In this document: one piece after another, positions 1-8,629 of the stretch
Position numbering within the stretch: position 1 is the stretch's first letter
How the letters are laid out: each line of letters opens with the position of its first letter
DNA from: Parapedobacter indicus
GTDB taxonomy: Bacteria; Bacteroidota; Bacteroidia; Sphingobacteriales; Sphingobacteriaceae
NCBI RefSeq assembly: GCF_900113765.1
Contig: NZ_FOQO01000001.1
Location: 248,001 to 312,000 of the forward strand
Reading direction: 5' to 3'
Length of the DNA stretch: 64,000 nucleotides
Notes under the pieces: model-generated
Databases searched by the model: none
Told to the model about the DNA's origin: nothing
The model's input: the letters and a program-made list of their open reading frames with translations, nothing else
Program-made: the position numbers and the translations under genes

Positions 1-518
1 TGGATGGCTGGAATGCTAGCCATCATTTCGGTTTTGGATTTTGCCATTTCGGTCAGGTCATCGTACGATTTCGATTGTACGTACAGCGCTTTGGTAATGT
101 AATCAAGTTTTTTGGCCGTTTCAACCATCAAATCTGAATTACTGAAGTGTTCAAGATTTTTGTATCGATTGACGCCGCCAAACCCTGCCTTGCGGATATC
201 GGAGTCTATGGGGTCGGCCTCAAAGATCACCCGGTAAATATTATCATCGCGGTGTTGCATGCCTTCCAAGGCCGCATCAATCTGCTTCAGCCGTTCCTGC
301 ATCAGGTTGTATTGAAGTGCCATTTGGTCTACTTCCCGTTGTAGTTGTTTTTCTTTCGGCGAATCAAAAAACGTGAAACCTATATAGAAGAGGAAAATCG
401 CACATGCGAAGGAACTCGTAAGGAAACCGATAATACGGAAGGTCCAGGTCCTGGTACTTGTTTTTATCTTCTCATATTTCAATGTATGAGAGTTGTAATG
501 GTACTTTGTTTTCGCCAT
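1..518 (-). CDS. M23-family cell-wall peptidase, N-terminal part (runs off window)
   Basis: Only the first 172 residues are visible; the catalytic domain lies beyond the window edge. The protein starts MAKTKYHYNSHTLKYEKIK, a basic N-terminus followed by one membrane segment at about residues 28-48 (IIGFLTSSFACAIFLFYIGF) and a heptad-like coiled coil at about 55-90. The visible part ends MMASIPAI, the linker that precedes the LytM/M23 domain in a common Bacteroidetes peptidase family. Family knowledge says such proteins are inner-membrane anchored and cleave peptidoglycan cross-links or activate other hydrolases. A TATCTTTG promoter-like element lies upstream at 569-576. The family call rests on the N-terminus alone, so it is moderately sure; zinc ligands cannot be checked here. 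Confidence 0.7.
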   Translation of the reverse strand, partial: MAKTKYHYNSHTLKYEKIKTSTRTWTFRIIGFLTSSFACAIFLFYIGFTFFDSPKEKQLQREVDQMALQYNLMQERLKQIDAALEGMQHRDDNIYRVIFEADPIDSDIRKAGFGGVNRYKNLEHFSNSDLMVETAKKLDYITKALYVQSKSYDDLTEMAKSKTEMMASIPAI

Positions 519-568
519 TAGCGTTGCATTTAATGGATTTCAGTTAATGGTCAGACTGACTTCGACTA

Positions 569-595
569 CAAAGATAGCTACTAGCTGGCGGCAAA
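569..595 (-). promoter_or_regulatory. Candidate promoter of the M23 peptidase gene
   Basis: Read on the minus strand, TATCTTTG (576-569) matches the Bacteroidetes -7 element TAnnTTTG. A TTTG (595-592) lies 15 bases upstream, a little closer than the usual 17-23. The start codon is about 50 bases downstream. Confidence 0.4.
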
Positions 596-709
596 CTTAA
601 CTAAAGTTGATTGAATATACAACGGGGTACGAAACAAAATGTCCGATTTCGTTGCAAATCCATAAGAAGCGAAGTCGCAGTTTAGTAAATATGCGGTTTT
701 GCACATCCG

Positions 710-1552
710 CTAGCTGACCATCGATAGAAACAGGGCTACTTGTTGTTTGAGCTGGCGGCGGTCGACAATAAAATCGAGAAAACCGTGCTCCAGCAGAAAC
801 TCAGAAGTTTGAAATCCCTTAGGCAGGTCCTTTTTGATGGTTTCTTTAATGACACGAGGGCCCGCGAAACCAATGAGCGCACCTGGCTCAGCAATGTTAA
901 TGTCGCCCAGCATGGCGTAAGAAGCTGTTACGCCGCCGGTGGTGGGGTCTGTTAGTAGACAGATGTAGGGTAGTTTTGCTTCGTTAAGCAGCGCGAGTTT
1001 AGCTGATGTCTTGGCCATCTGCATCAGTGAAAATGCAGCTTCCATCATACGGGCACCGCCCGATTTCGATATCAGCATGAAAGGGGTCCGGTGTTGGAGG
1101 CAGTAGTCGATGGACCGCGCAATTTTTTCGCCCACTACCGATCCCATGGAGCCACCGATAAATGTGAAGTCCATGCATGCCACTACCAGATCGCGGCCCT
1201 CCACTTTACCGTGGGCACAACGAATCGCATCGTTCAATCCGGTTTTGGCGTAGCTTTCTTCCAAACGTGCCGTATATTTTTTGGTGTCTTCAAAGTGTAG
1301 GGGGTCTCCGGATTTCAGGTTGGCAAACAGCTCCGTAAACTGATTGTCATCAAAAAGGATGGAAAAGTATGCGGCCGATCCAATGCGGAGGTGATAACCG
1401 CAATATTGGCATACATACTTGTTTTCGATCTGTTCGATGTTCAGCAAAGGTTTTTTGCAGGAAGGGCATTTGTTCCAAAGGCCGTCGGGCGCTTCCTTTT
1501 TATGTTCGGTAGCCGTACTAATACCGGCCTTTTCACGTCTAAACCAACTCAT
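710..1552 (-). CDS. accD: Acetyl-CoA carboxylase carboxyltransferase subunit beta
   Basis: 280 residues. The beta subunit, with AccA, transfers the carboxyl group from carboxybiotin to acetyl-CoA to make malonyl-CoA, the first step of fatty acid synthesis, in the cytoplasm. The N-terminal zinc ribbon is complete: C29-x2-C32 and C48-x2-C51. The crotonase-like carboxyltransferase core follows, with the [11 protein letters not shown] and [17 protein letters not shown] segments typical of AccD. The start MSWFRREK was chosen because it is the usual AccD N-terminus; an in-frame start 51 bases upstream would add an unrelated leader. A good promoter lies about 20 bases upstream (1573-1604). The gene appears to be transcribed alone, with the SRP RNA gene behind it on the same strand. 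Confidence 0.96.
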   Translation of the reverse strand: MSWFRREKAGISTATEHKKEAPDGLWNKCPSCKKPLLNIEQIENKYVCQYCGYHLRIGSAAYFSILFDDNQFTELFANLKSGDPLHFEDTKKYTARLEESYAKTGLNDAIRCAHGKVEGRDLVVACMDFTFIGGSMGSVVGEKIARSIDYCLQHRTPFMLISKSGGARMMEAAFSLMQMAKTSAKLALLNEAKLPYICLLTDPTTGGVTASYAMLGDINIAEPGALIGFAGPRVIKETIKKDLPKGFQTSEFLLEHGFLDFIVDRRQLKQQVALFLSMVS

Positions 1553-1572
1553 GCAAATTTGATTATGGGATG

Positions 1573-1604
1573 CAAACTTAGATAAACTTGTGGGGATATG
1601 CAAG
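1573..1604 (-). promoter_or_regulatory. Candidate accD promoter
   Basis: On the minus strand CTTG (1604-1601), a 20-base spacer, then TAAGTTTG (1580-1573), close to the Bacteroidetes TTTG / TAnnTTTG consensus. The accD ATG is 20 bases past the -7 element. Confidence 0.5.
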
Positions 1605-1646
1605 AACCGTCATGTACTTGTTCGTAGCCGGAATTATCAATAAAAA

Positions 1647-1746
1647 ATGGGCAAGCTCCTTTTATCGCACCGCTACAACCCAATACCCTTGCTGCGTTCC
1701 CGCCCTGGGGGATTCTTGGGGAGCTGGTCGTAAAAGACTTACCCAT
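1647..1746 (-). ncRNA. ffs: Small bacterial SRP RNA (4.5S type)
   Basis: On the minus strand a 100-base segment begins AUGGGUAAG and ends CUUGCCCAU; these ends pair over nine positions with one G-U. In the middle is the SRP hallmark, GGGCGGGAACGCAGCAAGGG at about 1684-1705, equivalent to the conserved helix 8 tetraloop region bound by Ffh. It lacks an Alu domain, as expected outside Firmicutes-type long SRP RNAs. A short T run (1641-1646) follows the closing stem and may terminate it. Its product joins Ffh and FtsY in co-translational membrane targeting. No protein gene overlaps. Exact ends are uncertain by a few bases. Confidence 0.87.
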
Positions 1747-1818
1747 GGTGCAAAGGTAACGAAAATCGTGAGAAAATCAATAGAAATAATGCATACTCCT
1801 AATTAATTGGTTTGCAGG

Positions 1819-2916
1819 TTAGTTCAAAATTCGATACACCCACCCTGGCAGTACAGCAATGACGCCTTTTATCTCCATTTCTAGCAACGTGATCGCTAAC
1901 TTACTTTGTGGCCATTGCAATCGCCGCGAAAGTTCATCGATAGCGATCTGTCCGGCTGCCTGAATGGCATCATATACCTGTTGTTCCGTTTTATCCAGCG
2001 AAACATGAAGCGGGAGCTGTTTGGGAGGTTGTTTTCTTTCGTCAATTTCCCAGTTCATGAGGTACGCCAGATCCGTTGCGCCGGTGATAAGATGAGCGCG
2101 GTTGGTTTTAATCAAGTAATTGCATCCGGATGAAAATTCCTGATTGAGGTTTCCGGGAAACGCACACACATCACGATTATACGTATTAGCGATTTCCGCT
2201 GTGATAAGTGCACCTCCTTTGATGGCAGCTTCAATTACAATAGTCACGTCGGATAGGCCGGCGATGATGCGATTACGCATTGGGAAATTCCGTTTATCGG
2301 GATTGGTGCCCGAAGGAAATTCGGTGAGTAATCCGCCTTGATCCAACATTCGGGCAGCCATTTCGCGGTTAGCTGAAGGGTAAATTCGATCGAGGCCATG
2401 CCCCAAGACACCAACAGTAGGCAAACCATACGTCAGTGCATTGCGATGGGCATGGCTGTCGATACCGTATGCTAGTCCGCTGATTACGCTCACGCCATAC
2501 GGTTGAAGGTCTCGCACAAATTCGCTGCAGATCAATTTTCCATACGAAGTAGCATTGCGTGTGCCGACGATGCTGATGATGCGCGATGCGTTAAGATCGG
2601 TATTTCCTTTATAATAGAGCAGCAGTGGTGCGTCGGGACATTCTTTGAGGCGCTTAGGGTAGCTGTTTTCATTCCAAAAGAGGGTCTGTATACGATGCTT
2701 TTCGATGAATCGGAGTTCGTTTTCGGCTTCACGGAGTACCCTTGACTCTAAAATGGCCGCTGCCAGTCGGCTGCCGATTCCGGGAATGGCCAAAAGTTCC
2801 TTCCTTGGGGCGGTAAATATCGCCTCGGCAGCCTGAAAATGATCCAGTAAATGGCGGGCGATGACAGGCCCCACACCGTTTATTTTAGTTAACGCTATTT
2901 GATGAAGGAGGCTCAT
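1819..2916 (-). CDS. dprA: DNA-processing protein DprA
   Basis: 365 residues. DprA binds incoming single-stranded DNA and loads RecA during natural transformation; the family is widespread even in bacteria not known to be competent. An N-terminal helix-hairpin-helix region (TKINGVGPVIARHLL, about 11-25) is followed by the Rossmann-like DprA core from about residue 110 (ISIVGTRNATSYG; SGLAYGIDSHAH; FPMRNRIIAGLSDVTIVIEA; GGALITAEIANTYNRDVCAFPG). A C-terminal winged-helix-like domain (TEQQVYDAIQAAGQIAIDEL) completes the long form. It starts divergently from the DinB gene with about 75 bases between, and runs toward the SRP RNA gene. Full length and intact. Confidence 0.95.
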   Translation of the reverse strand: MSLLHQIALTKINGVGPVIARHLLDHFQAAEAIFTAPRKELLAIPGIGSRLAAAILESRVLREAENELRFIEKHRIQTLFWNENSYPKRLKECPDAPLLLYYKGNTDLNASRIISIVGTRNATSYGKLICSEFVRDLQPYGVSVISGLAYGIDSHAHRNALTYGLPTVGVLGHGLDRIYPSANREMAARMLDQGGLLTEFPSGTNPDKRNFPMRNRIIAGLSDVTIVIEAAIKGGALITAEIANTYNRDVCAFPGNLNQEFSSGCNYLIKTNRAHLITGATDLAYLMNWEIDERKQPPKQLPLHVSLDKTEQQVYDAIQAAGQIAIDELSRRLQWPQSKLAITLLEMEIKGVIAVLPGWVYRILN

Positions 2917-2991
2917 AGGATAAAGCGAATGTATAAAAAATATTATAAAAGTAGTATATTGTGTGCGTCCGATAATAAAATAAACTCATCG

Positions 2992-3504
2992 ATGGCGGAA
3001 GCACCACAACTCGAAGTATGGATGCGGGGTCCGGTACCCGGGATCCCGGCATTATTGCAGCCCGTGGCACATGCCCTGCTGCAGGCGAAGGAAGAGGTAG
3101 CCGTGTATATGGAGGGCTTCGACAACCGATATCTATGGCAACGGCCGGGTGGAGTGGCGGCTGTGGGTTTTCATTTAAAACACATAGCGGGTGTTATAGA
3201 CCGCTTGTTTACCTACGCAGAAGGTCTGTCATTGTCTGAAGCCCAGTTTGATTACTTGCGCGCAGAGGGAGCGGAAATGTCTGAGATTGCTAGTGCCGAA
3301 TTGGTGGCTGCTTTGCACAACCGAGTGGACCAGGCCATTGTCCAGCTCAAGCAGGTTGATGAAACGCAGTTGACCCACACCCGATACCTTGGCCGAAAAC
3401 GAATACCTACGACGGTTATAGGTCTATTGTTTCACGCCGCTGAACATACCCAGCGACACGTCGGACAATTGTTGGTTACGGTCAAATTAGTAGAACACCG
3501 TTGA
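2992..3504 (+). CDS. DinB-family (DfsB-like) four-helix protein
   Basis: 170 residues. DinB/YfiT-like proteins are four-helix bundles that often hold a metal with three histidines and include thiol-dependent transferases; the substrate here is unknown. Histidines in the expected places are seen in VGFHLKHIAGVIDRL (about 58-72) and in LLFHAAEHTQRHVGQLL near residues 145-160. The ATG at 2992 gives MAEAPQLEVW; an earlier in-frame TTG at 2899 overlaps dprA and adds a basic, low-quality leader, so it was not used. Divergent from dprA and convergent with rsmG (26 bases between stops). Confidence 0.8.
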   Translation: MAEAPQLEVWMRGPVPGIPALLQPVAHALLQAKEEVAVYMEGFDNRYLWQRPGGVAAVGFHLKHIAGVIDRLFTYAEGLSLSEAQFDYLRAEGAEMSEIASAELVAALHNRVDQAIVQLKQVDETQLTHTRYLGRKRIPTTVIGLLFHAAEHTQRHVGQLLVTVKLVEHR

Positions 3505-3530
3505 CGTAAATCAAACGGATGGATAGGAAT

Positions 3531-4166
3531 TTAAATCGGAATGTACACCAGGTGCTTGGTTTCAAAAAAATCTTCAGTAAAATATTGGGCGAGCGAATGT
3601 ACTTCCGCGCGAAGATGTGCTTCCCGGATTTCTTCGCGCAAATCGCCTCCTTTAAGGTATAAGATGCCGTTGGGAATGGCATTTTTATCTTTTTTGAGGA
3701 ATTTATTGCTAACCCAGGGATAGAAATCGGCCAAACGAGTGACGGCGCGCGATACGACGAAATCATATTTTTCATCCAGCTGTTCGGCACGGATGTGATA
3801 AGCTTCTACATTTTTCAGACCGATTGCTGCTGCCACCTCCCGCACGACCTTTATTTTTTTGCCAATGGAGTCGACAAGATGAAATTGTATCTCGGGAAAC
3901 AGGATAGCTAACGGAATGCCTGGGAAGCCGCCTCCCGTACCGACATCTAAGACTTGTGTGCCGGGTGTAAAGTTGATGAACTTGGCAATGCTAAGAGCGT
4001 GTAATACATGGTGGAGGTAAAGGCTACCGACGTCTTTACGGGAAACCACATTAATCTGTGCGTTCCAGTGCGCGTATAGGTCTCCTAATTTCGCAAATTG
4101 TTCCCGTTGTAGTTCCGAAAGTTTCGGAAAATAGCGGTAGATGATATCAACACCTGGATTGAACAT
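3531..4166 (-). CDS. rsmG: 16S rRNA (guanine(527)-N(7))-methyltransferase RsmG
   Basis: 211 residues, the usual size. RsmG methylates N7 of G527 in the 530 loop of 16S rRNA using S-adenosylmethionine; loss gives low-level streptomycin resistance in many species. The SAM-binding motif VLDVGTGGGFPGIPLAI is at about residues 69-85, preceded by NVVSRKD and followed by the family's conserved VVSRAVTRLADFYPW. Preceded at 38 bases by the same-strand glycosyltransferase gene; the gap contains a degenerate CTTCGTACTT-like repeat. Confidence 0.96.
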   Translation of the reverse strand: MFNPGVDIIYRYFPKLSELQREQFAKLGDLYAHWNAQINVVSRKDVGSLYLHHVLHALSIAKFINFTPGTQVLDVGTGGGFPGIPLAILFPEIQFHLVDSIGKKIKVVREVAAAIGLKNVEAYHIRAEQLDEKYDFVVSRAVTRLADFYPWVSNKFLKKDKNAIPNGILYLKGGDLREEIREAHLRAEVHSLAQYFTEDFFETKHLVYIPI

Positions 4167-4204
4167 GCTTTTGTCCTGTTAATCTCGTACTTCGTATTTG
4201 GTAC

Positions 4205-5347
4205 TTATTTCCACATGACTTCTTTTTTAAATAGCGCAGCGAAGCCATTGAGACAGATGTAGCCGTAATAGGCGATGTCTAATAGCGGCAATCCCCACAG
4301 CAACCCCTTCACCTGTAATTTCTTGGTGATGGGATAATAGACTAAAAGCTGCACCAACAACCTGAAAACATACATGCCAGCTCCGATATACCAGTACTGT
4401 GGATAAACGACAACGGTTGCAATGACGAACAGATAAAAAAGAAACGCACTGACCAGTTGGGTTGTCAGCATTCGACGGTGCGAAGGTTTATACGCTTTTG
4501 ACGCGCTTGCATGTCGCGTCTTTTGTCTGGCATATGCCGAAAACGTGGTTTTGGGTTCGCTCCATACCTGCGCTTCAGGATGAATGCAGATGACCGTATT
4601 ATGCGGAGTAGCATTCTGATTTACGAACAGGTCGTCGTCGCCCGAGGCAATGTGCATGTGGGAAGCAAATCCCTTTCCTCTGAAAAACAAGCTTTTAGTA
4701 TAAGCGAGATTACGTCCCACACCCATATATGCATTTCCCCGAAGTGCGTAAGAAAGATAACTCATGGCCGTATGGAATGTTTCGAAGCGGATCAGGGCGT
4801 TGAGCAATCCGGATTTTTTTACGTAGGGTGAATAGCCAAGCACGATCTCCTCCCCGCCGGCAAATGCGCCGTTCATATGTTTGAGCCATTGGGTGGACTG
4901 TGGAACGCAATCGGCGTCGGTGAAAACTAAATGCTCGTACTGAGCGGCCTTGATGCCTAACGTGGCGGCAAACTTCTTTCCGTGCTTCAAACGTACGTGT
5001 TCGGCGATTTCGACTACTTTTAGATGCGGGTGTTGCGTGCAAAGGTCCTTCAGCAGCCACTTAGTTTCATCTTCCGAAAAATCGTTTACCAGTACCACTT
5101 CAAATGTTGGATAATCCTGCCCCAGGATGTGAGGTAGATTCTTCCGTAAATTTTCTTCTTCGTTGCGAGCGCAGATGATGACTGACAGGGGGTAGAACGG
5201 CAATTTCTCCGGTAGGGACGGGACTTTGTAAAGCGTTAATTTACTGTAAACCGACAGGAGAAAATATAACTGAAAGATTAACAGTAATCCGCATATCCCT
5301 GACAAAAAAAAGAATGCTATTCCGGTTATTTGGCTGAAGACGTCCAT
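4205..5347 (-). CDS. Membrane-bound family 2 glycosyltransferase
   Basis: 380 residues. A membrane segment near the N-terminus (ITGIAFFFLSGICGLLLIFQL) precedes a GT-A domain with ICARNEEENL, the FTDADC (DxD-type) nucleotide/metal site, a GDDDLFVNQ acceptor-side acid motif, and RQKTRHAS in the place of the QxxRW motif of processive enzymes. Two or three C-terminal membrane segments follow. It probably transfers a sugar on the cytoplasmic face of the inner membrane; the product is unknown. The ATG at 5347 was chosen because a TATCTTTG promoter element sits nine bases upstream; an upstream in-frame start would run into tgt. The next-door tgt and LptF/G genes are divergent. Confidence 0.87.
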   Translation of the reverse strand: MDVFSQITGIAFFFLSGICGLLLIFQLYFLLSVYSKLTLYKVPSLPEKLPFYPLSVIICARNEEENLRKNLPHILGQDYPTFEVVLVNDFSEDETKWLLKDLCTQHPHLKVVEIAEHVRLKHGKKFAATLGIKAAQYEHLVFTDADCVPQSTQWLKHMNGAFAGGEEIVLGYSPYVKKSGLLNALIRFETFHTAMSYLSYALRGNAYMGVGRNLAYTKSLFFRGKGFASHMHIASGDDDLFVNQNATPHNTVICIHPEAQVWSEPKTTFSAYARQKTRHASASKAYKPSHRRMLTTQLVSAFLFYLFVIATVVVYPQYWYIGAGMYVFRLLVQLLVYYPITKKLQVKGLLWGLPLLDIAYYGYICLNGFAALFKKEVMWK

Positions 5348-5356
5348 ATACGCTGA

Positions 5357-5364
5357 CAAAGATA
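5357..5364 (-). promoter_or_regulatory. -7 element of the glycosyltransferase gene
   Basis: TATCTTTG on the minus strand, nine bases before the ATG at 5347. It sits back to back with the tgt element at 5386-5393, so the two genes share a compact divergent promoter region. No clear -33 element was seen. Confidence 0.45.
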
Positions 5365-5385
5365 GTAGGTTAATTTGTTTTTCCC

Positions 5386-5393
5386 TATTTTTG
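5386..5393 (+). promoter_or_regulatory. -7 element of tgt, leaderless geometry
   Basis: TATTTTTG matches TAnnTTTG and ends six bases before the tgt ATG at 5400, which would place the transcription start at or next to the A of the start codon. Confidence 0.45.
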
Positions 5394-5399
5394 CGCGAC

Positions 5400-6530
5400 A
5401 TGAAATTCACCCTTCAGGCAAAAGACAGACAGTCCAAGGCACGTGCCGGTGCGATTGAAACTGCCCATGGCACAATCGAGACACCTATTTTTATGCCTGT
5501 AGGTACAGCGGGTACCGTAAAAGCAGTACATCAGCATGAACTGGTGCGGGATATCGGGGCGCAGATCATCCTCGGCAATACATACCATCTTTACCTGCGG
5601 CCGGGATTGGATATATTAAATCGTGCCGGTGGGCTGCACCGGTTCAATGGATGGGACAAGCCAATATTGACCGATAGCGGGGGCTATCAGGTGTATTCGC
5701 TTACTGAGGTACGCAAAATCAAAGAAGAGGGGGTTACATTCCGATCGCATATCGACGGTTCTAAACATCTTTTTACACCAGAAAATGTAGTGGATACGCA
5801 ACGGATCATCGGGGCGGATATCGTTATGGCCTTCGACGAATGTACACCTTATCCCTGCGACTATCAATATGCCAAACGGTCGTTGGATATGACCCATCGT
5901 TGGTTGAAACGTTGCTGTGACCGGTTTGATCATACGCAACCTCTTTACGGTTACGAGCAAACGCTGTTTCCTATTGTGCAGGGGTCGGTATATCGGGATT
6001 TGAGAGAACGATCAGCAGAAACCATTGCAGCTTTCGGACGCGACGGTAATGCGATCGGCGGACTGTCGGTGGGCGAACCGGCTGAAGAGATGTATGCGAT
6101 GACCGAAGTGGTATGCAACATACTTCCCGCCGAAAAGCCGCGTTATTTGATGGGCGTAGGCACACCGGTCAATATACTGGAAAACATTGCCTTGGGGATC
6201 GATCTATTTGACTGTGTAATGCCTACACGAAATGCGCGAAATGGCATGTTGTTTACCCGGCAGGGCATCATCAATATCAAAAACAAAAAATGGGAGGCGG
6301 ATTTTTCACCCATTGATGCCGAGAGCGATTTGCTCGCCGATCGGGTATACAGCAAGGCTTATTTGAGGCATCTCATCCGGTCGCAGGAGATTCTCGGCGC
6401 ACAGATCGCTACGTTACATAACCTGCATTTTTATCTTTGGTTAGTAGGGGAGGCTCGCAAACATATTTTGGCTGGAGATTTTCGTGAGTGGAAGAATAAG
6501 ATGGTGGCACAATTGGACGAAAGGTTATAA
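5400..6530 (+). CDS. tgt: Queuine/preQ1 tRNA-ribosyltransferase, zinc-site variant
   Basis: 376 residues. TGT swaps guanine-34 of GU(N) anticodon tRNAs for preQ1 on the path to queuosine. The TIM-barrel core is intact: general-base Asp92 in TDSGGYQ, FDECTPYP, the preQ1-binding GGLSVGEP, and nucleophile Asp271 in LFDCVMPTRNARNG. Oddly, the structural zinc site is absent: where the family has C-x-C-x2-C, this protein has Ser309, Leu311 and Asp314 (SPIDAESDLLADRVYSKAY); only the downstream histidine (ATLHNLHFY) is in place. The rest of that domain aligns well, so this is probably an active lineage variant rather than damage. It is followed by the LptF/G gene after 3 bases, so the two are likely co-transcribed. 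Confidence 0.94.
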   Translation: MKFTLQAKDRQSKARAGAIETAHGTIETPIFMPVGTAGTVKAVHQHELVRDIGAQIILGNTYHLYLRPGLDILNRAGGLHRFNGWDKPILTDSGGYQVYSLTEVRKIKEEGVTFRSHIDGSKHLFTPENVVDTQRIIGADIVMAFDECTPYPCDYQYAKRSLDMTHRWLKRCCDRFDHTQPLYGYEQTLFPIVQGSVYRDLRERSAETIAAFGRDGNAIGGLSVGEPAEEMYAMTEVVCNILPAEKPRYLMGVGTPVNILENIALGIDLFDCVMPTRNARNGMLFTRQGIINIKNKKWEADFSPIDAESDLLADRVYSKAYLRHLIRSQEILGAQIATLHNLHFYLWLVGEARKHILAGDFREWKNKMVAQLDERL

Positions 6531-6533
6531 CGC

Positions 6534-7634
6534 ATGATAAAGTGGTTGAAATCATCGTTTACGATTATCGACTGGTATATTATCCGGAAATACCTAAGTA
6601 CGTTTGTTTTCACGATGGCCATTTTTACCGTTGTGGCTGTCGTATTTGATGTGTCCGAACGGCTGGATGATTTCATGAAACACAAGGCGCCGCTTTCGAA
6701 GATTGTGTTTGAGTATTATGCCGGATTTGTCCCGTTCTATCTGAACATGCTTTCGCCGCTGATAAATTTCATCGCGGTTATCTTTTTTACGGCAAAGATG
6801 GCGGATCAAACTGAAATCGTGCCGATTTTGAGTGGGGGGATGAGCTTTAATCGGTTTATACGCCCCTATATGGTTGCGGCTACCGTTATTTTTGCGCTGA
6901 ATTTTGCGTTTAGTGTTTACATTATTCCCCGCACCAATAAGCTGAAAGTGGGCTTTGAGCGAATTTATGTAAAGCCGGTGGAGAATAACACAAAAAGTTC
7001 CACACACATGCAGATTGATGACGATAGCTATGTTTACATCGATAATTTCGATAATAACCGCAAGATAGGATACAACTTTGTGCTCGAAAAGTTTAGGGAA
7101 GGGGAGATGACGGAGAAGCTAATGGCCGACCGCATTACCTGGGATTCGATAAAAAATAACTGGCGGATCGAAAATTATACGATCCGTATAGTCGATTCGC
7201 TCAAGGAGAAAATGATTAAGGGTTCCCGCATGGATACGTTGTTGGATATGTCGCCGGGAGACTTTGAAGTTTACGATAACATATTCACGGCGATGAAGAT
7301 GACGGAGCTGAATGCACGTATCGATAAGGAGGAGAGCAGGGGTACTGGAATGATGACCGATTTGCTGCTCGAGAAATACAAACGTTTTGTAACACCGCTG
7401 GCAGCTTATGTGCTTACGTTAATGGGTGTCGCATTGTCGTCGAAAAAGGTACGCGGTGGGATCGGGCTAAGCTTAGGAATTGGAATCGGACTAAGTTTTA
7501 CGTACATCGTATTTATCCAATTTTCTACCATGTTCTCGTTGAAAGGAGGGCTGCCTCCAATTATTGCGGTCTTTATCCCCAATATCATTTTTGGCCTGCT
7601 GGCTTTTTATCTATTGCATAAAGCCCCGAAATAA
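6534..7634 (+). CDS. LptF/LptG-family LPS export permease
   Basis: 366 residues, YjgP/YjgQ family. In the LPS export machine two such permeases with LptB2 extract LPS from the inner membrane. The layout is typical: three membrane segments in the first ~120 residues (STFVFTMAIFTVVAVVFDV; FVPFYLNMLSPLINFIAVIF; MVAATVIFALNFAFSVYII), a periplasmic jellyroll-like domain (about 130-275), and three C-terminal membrane segments. Whether it is LptF or LptG cannot be settled from sequence. It starts 3 bases after tgt and ends 16 bases before the EamA gene, suggesting one operon. Confidence 0.9.
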   Translation: MIKWLKSSFTIIDWYIIRKYLSTFVFTMAIFTVVAVVFDVSERLDDFMKHKAPLSKIVFEYYAGFVPFYLNMLSPLINFIAVIFFTAKMADQTEIVPILSGGMSFNRFIRPYMVAATVIFALNFAFSVYIIPRTNKLKVGFERIYVKPVENNTKSSTHMQIDDDSYVYIDNFDNNRKIGYNFVLEKFREGEMTEKLMADRITWDSIKNNWRIENYTIRIVDSLKEKMIKGSRMDTLLDMSPGDFEVYDNIFTAMKMTELNARIDKEESRGTGMMTDLLLEKYKRFVTPLAAYVLTLMGVALSSKKVRGGIGLSLGIGIGLSFTYIVFIQFSTMFSLKGGLPPIIAVFIPNIIFGLLAFYLLHKAPK

Positions 7635-7650
7635 GATCATTCTTGTCATA

Positions 7651-8562
7651 ATGGAAACTCCTGCGAGCGGCCGCAACTTATGTATCCTTCATGTCACTGT
7701 GGTGGTGTGGGGATTCACCGGGATATTGGGTAACCTTATTTCCCTTTCGGCTATTCATCTGGTTTGGTATCGGGTATTGATCGCCTTCTTGTCATTAGCT
7801 ATCTATTTTGCTTTCAAAAGACGCTCCTTTAGCGTTAGCAGGCGTGAATTTTTTTCCTTCTTTGTGACGGGCGGATTGGTGGGGTTGCATTGGTTGCTTT
7901 TTTTTGAATCGATCAAGGCTTCCACGGTATCGGTTACCTTGGTTTGCCTATCGTCTGTTACCTTGTTTACAGCCTTGGTGGAACCCTTATTTTATAAACG
8001 GCGTACGTCAAAGGTGGAAGTGTTTGTCGGCCTGCTGATCATTGTGGGTATTTACCTGGTTTTTAAATTTGAGAGCCATTACCTCAAAGGTATTATTTTG
8101 GGATTAGCGGCGGCTTTGACAGCGGCTCTCTTTGGTACGATCAATTCCATGCTGGTTAAAAGCAGCAGTGCTACCCATATCAGCCTGTATGAAATGGCGG
8201 GGGCTGGAGTGCTGCTTTCATTAGTCATGCTGGTTTCGGGAGGATTTAATGATGGAATGAAAGTAACAAGTGCAGACTGGATGTATCTTCTGGTGCTTGG
8301 CACGGTATGTACATCCGGAGCCTATGTAGCAGCCGTATCGGTCATGAAAGAAATCAGTGCCTTCCGAGTGGCCCTGGCGAGCAACCTGGAGCCAATCTAC
8401 GGGATTTTATTGGCTTGGTTGTTTTTTGGTCATCAGGAAAAAATGAGCAGCGGCTTTTATGCCGGTGCGGTTATTATTTTGGGTGCTGTTTTCTTTTATC
8501 CGGTTGTGAAATTCAGGTTGGCCCGGCGGAAACCGCCAGCACCTTTGGGTGGGGCTGTTTGA
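7651..8562 (+). CDS. EamA-family (DMT superfamily) transporter
   Basis: 303 residues with about ten membrane segments arranged as two EamA repeats of five, the hallmark of drug/metabolite transporters; the second repeat starts near residue 150 (GLAAALTAALFGTINSMLV). Substrate unknown: relatives export amino acids, nucleosides or other small molecules. The ATG at 7651 gives METPASGRNLCILHVTVVVWG; an earlier TTG lies inside the LptF/G gene and was rejected. It follows that gene by 16 bases and is probably the last gene of the tgt unit. Confidence 0.88.
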   Translation: METPASGRNLCILHVTVVVWGFTGILGNLISLSAIHLVWYRVLIAFLSLAIYFAFKRRSFSVSRREFFSFFVTGGLVGLHWLLFFESIKASTVSVTLVCLSSVTLFTALVEPLFYKRRTSKVEVFVGLLIIVGIYLVFKFESHYLKGIILGLAAALTAALFGTINSMLVKSSSATHISLYEMAGAGVLLSLVMLVSGGFNDGMKVTSADWMYLLVLGTVCTSGAYVAAVSVMKEISAFRVALASNLEPIYGILLAWLFFGHQEKMSSGFYAGAVIILGAVFFYPVVKFRLARRKPPAPLGGAV

Positions 8563-8629
8563 TAGAAGGGCTATTTCAACGTGGCTCGGTGCTTACTCGT
8601 TCGGATGGTGCAAGAGCGCCCAGGATATC

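Noticed and set aside
5348-5410. Longer start of the glycosyltransferase
   Set aside because: It would overlap the tgt start, and the TATCTTTG element sits between it and the ATG at 5347.
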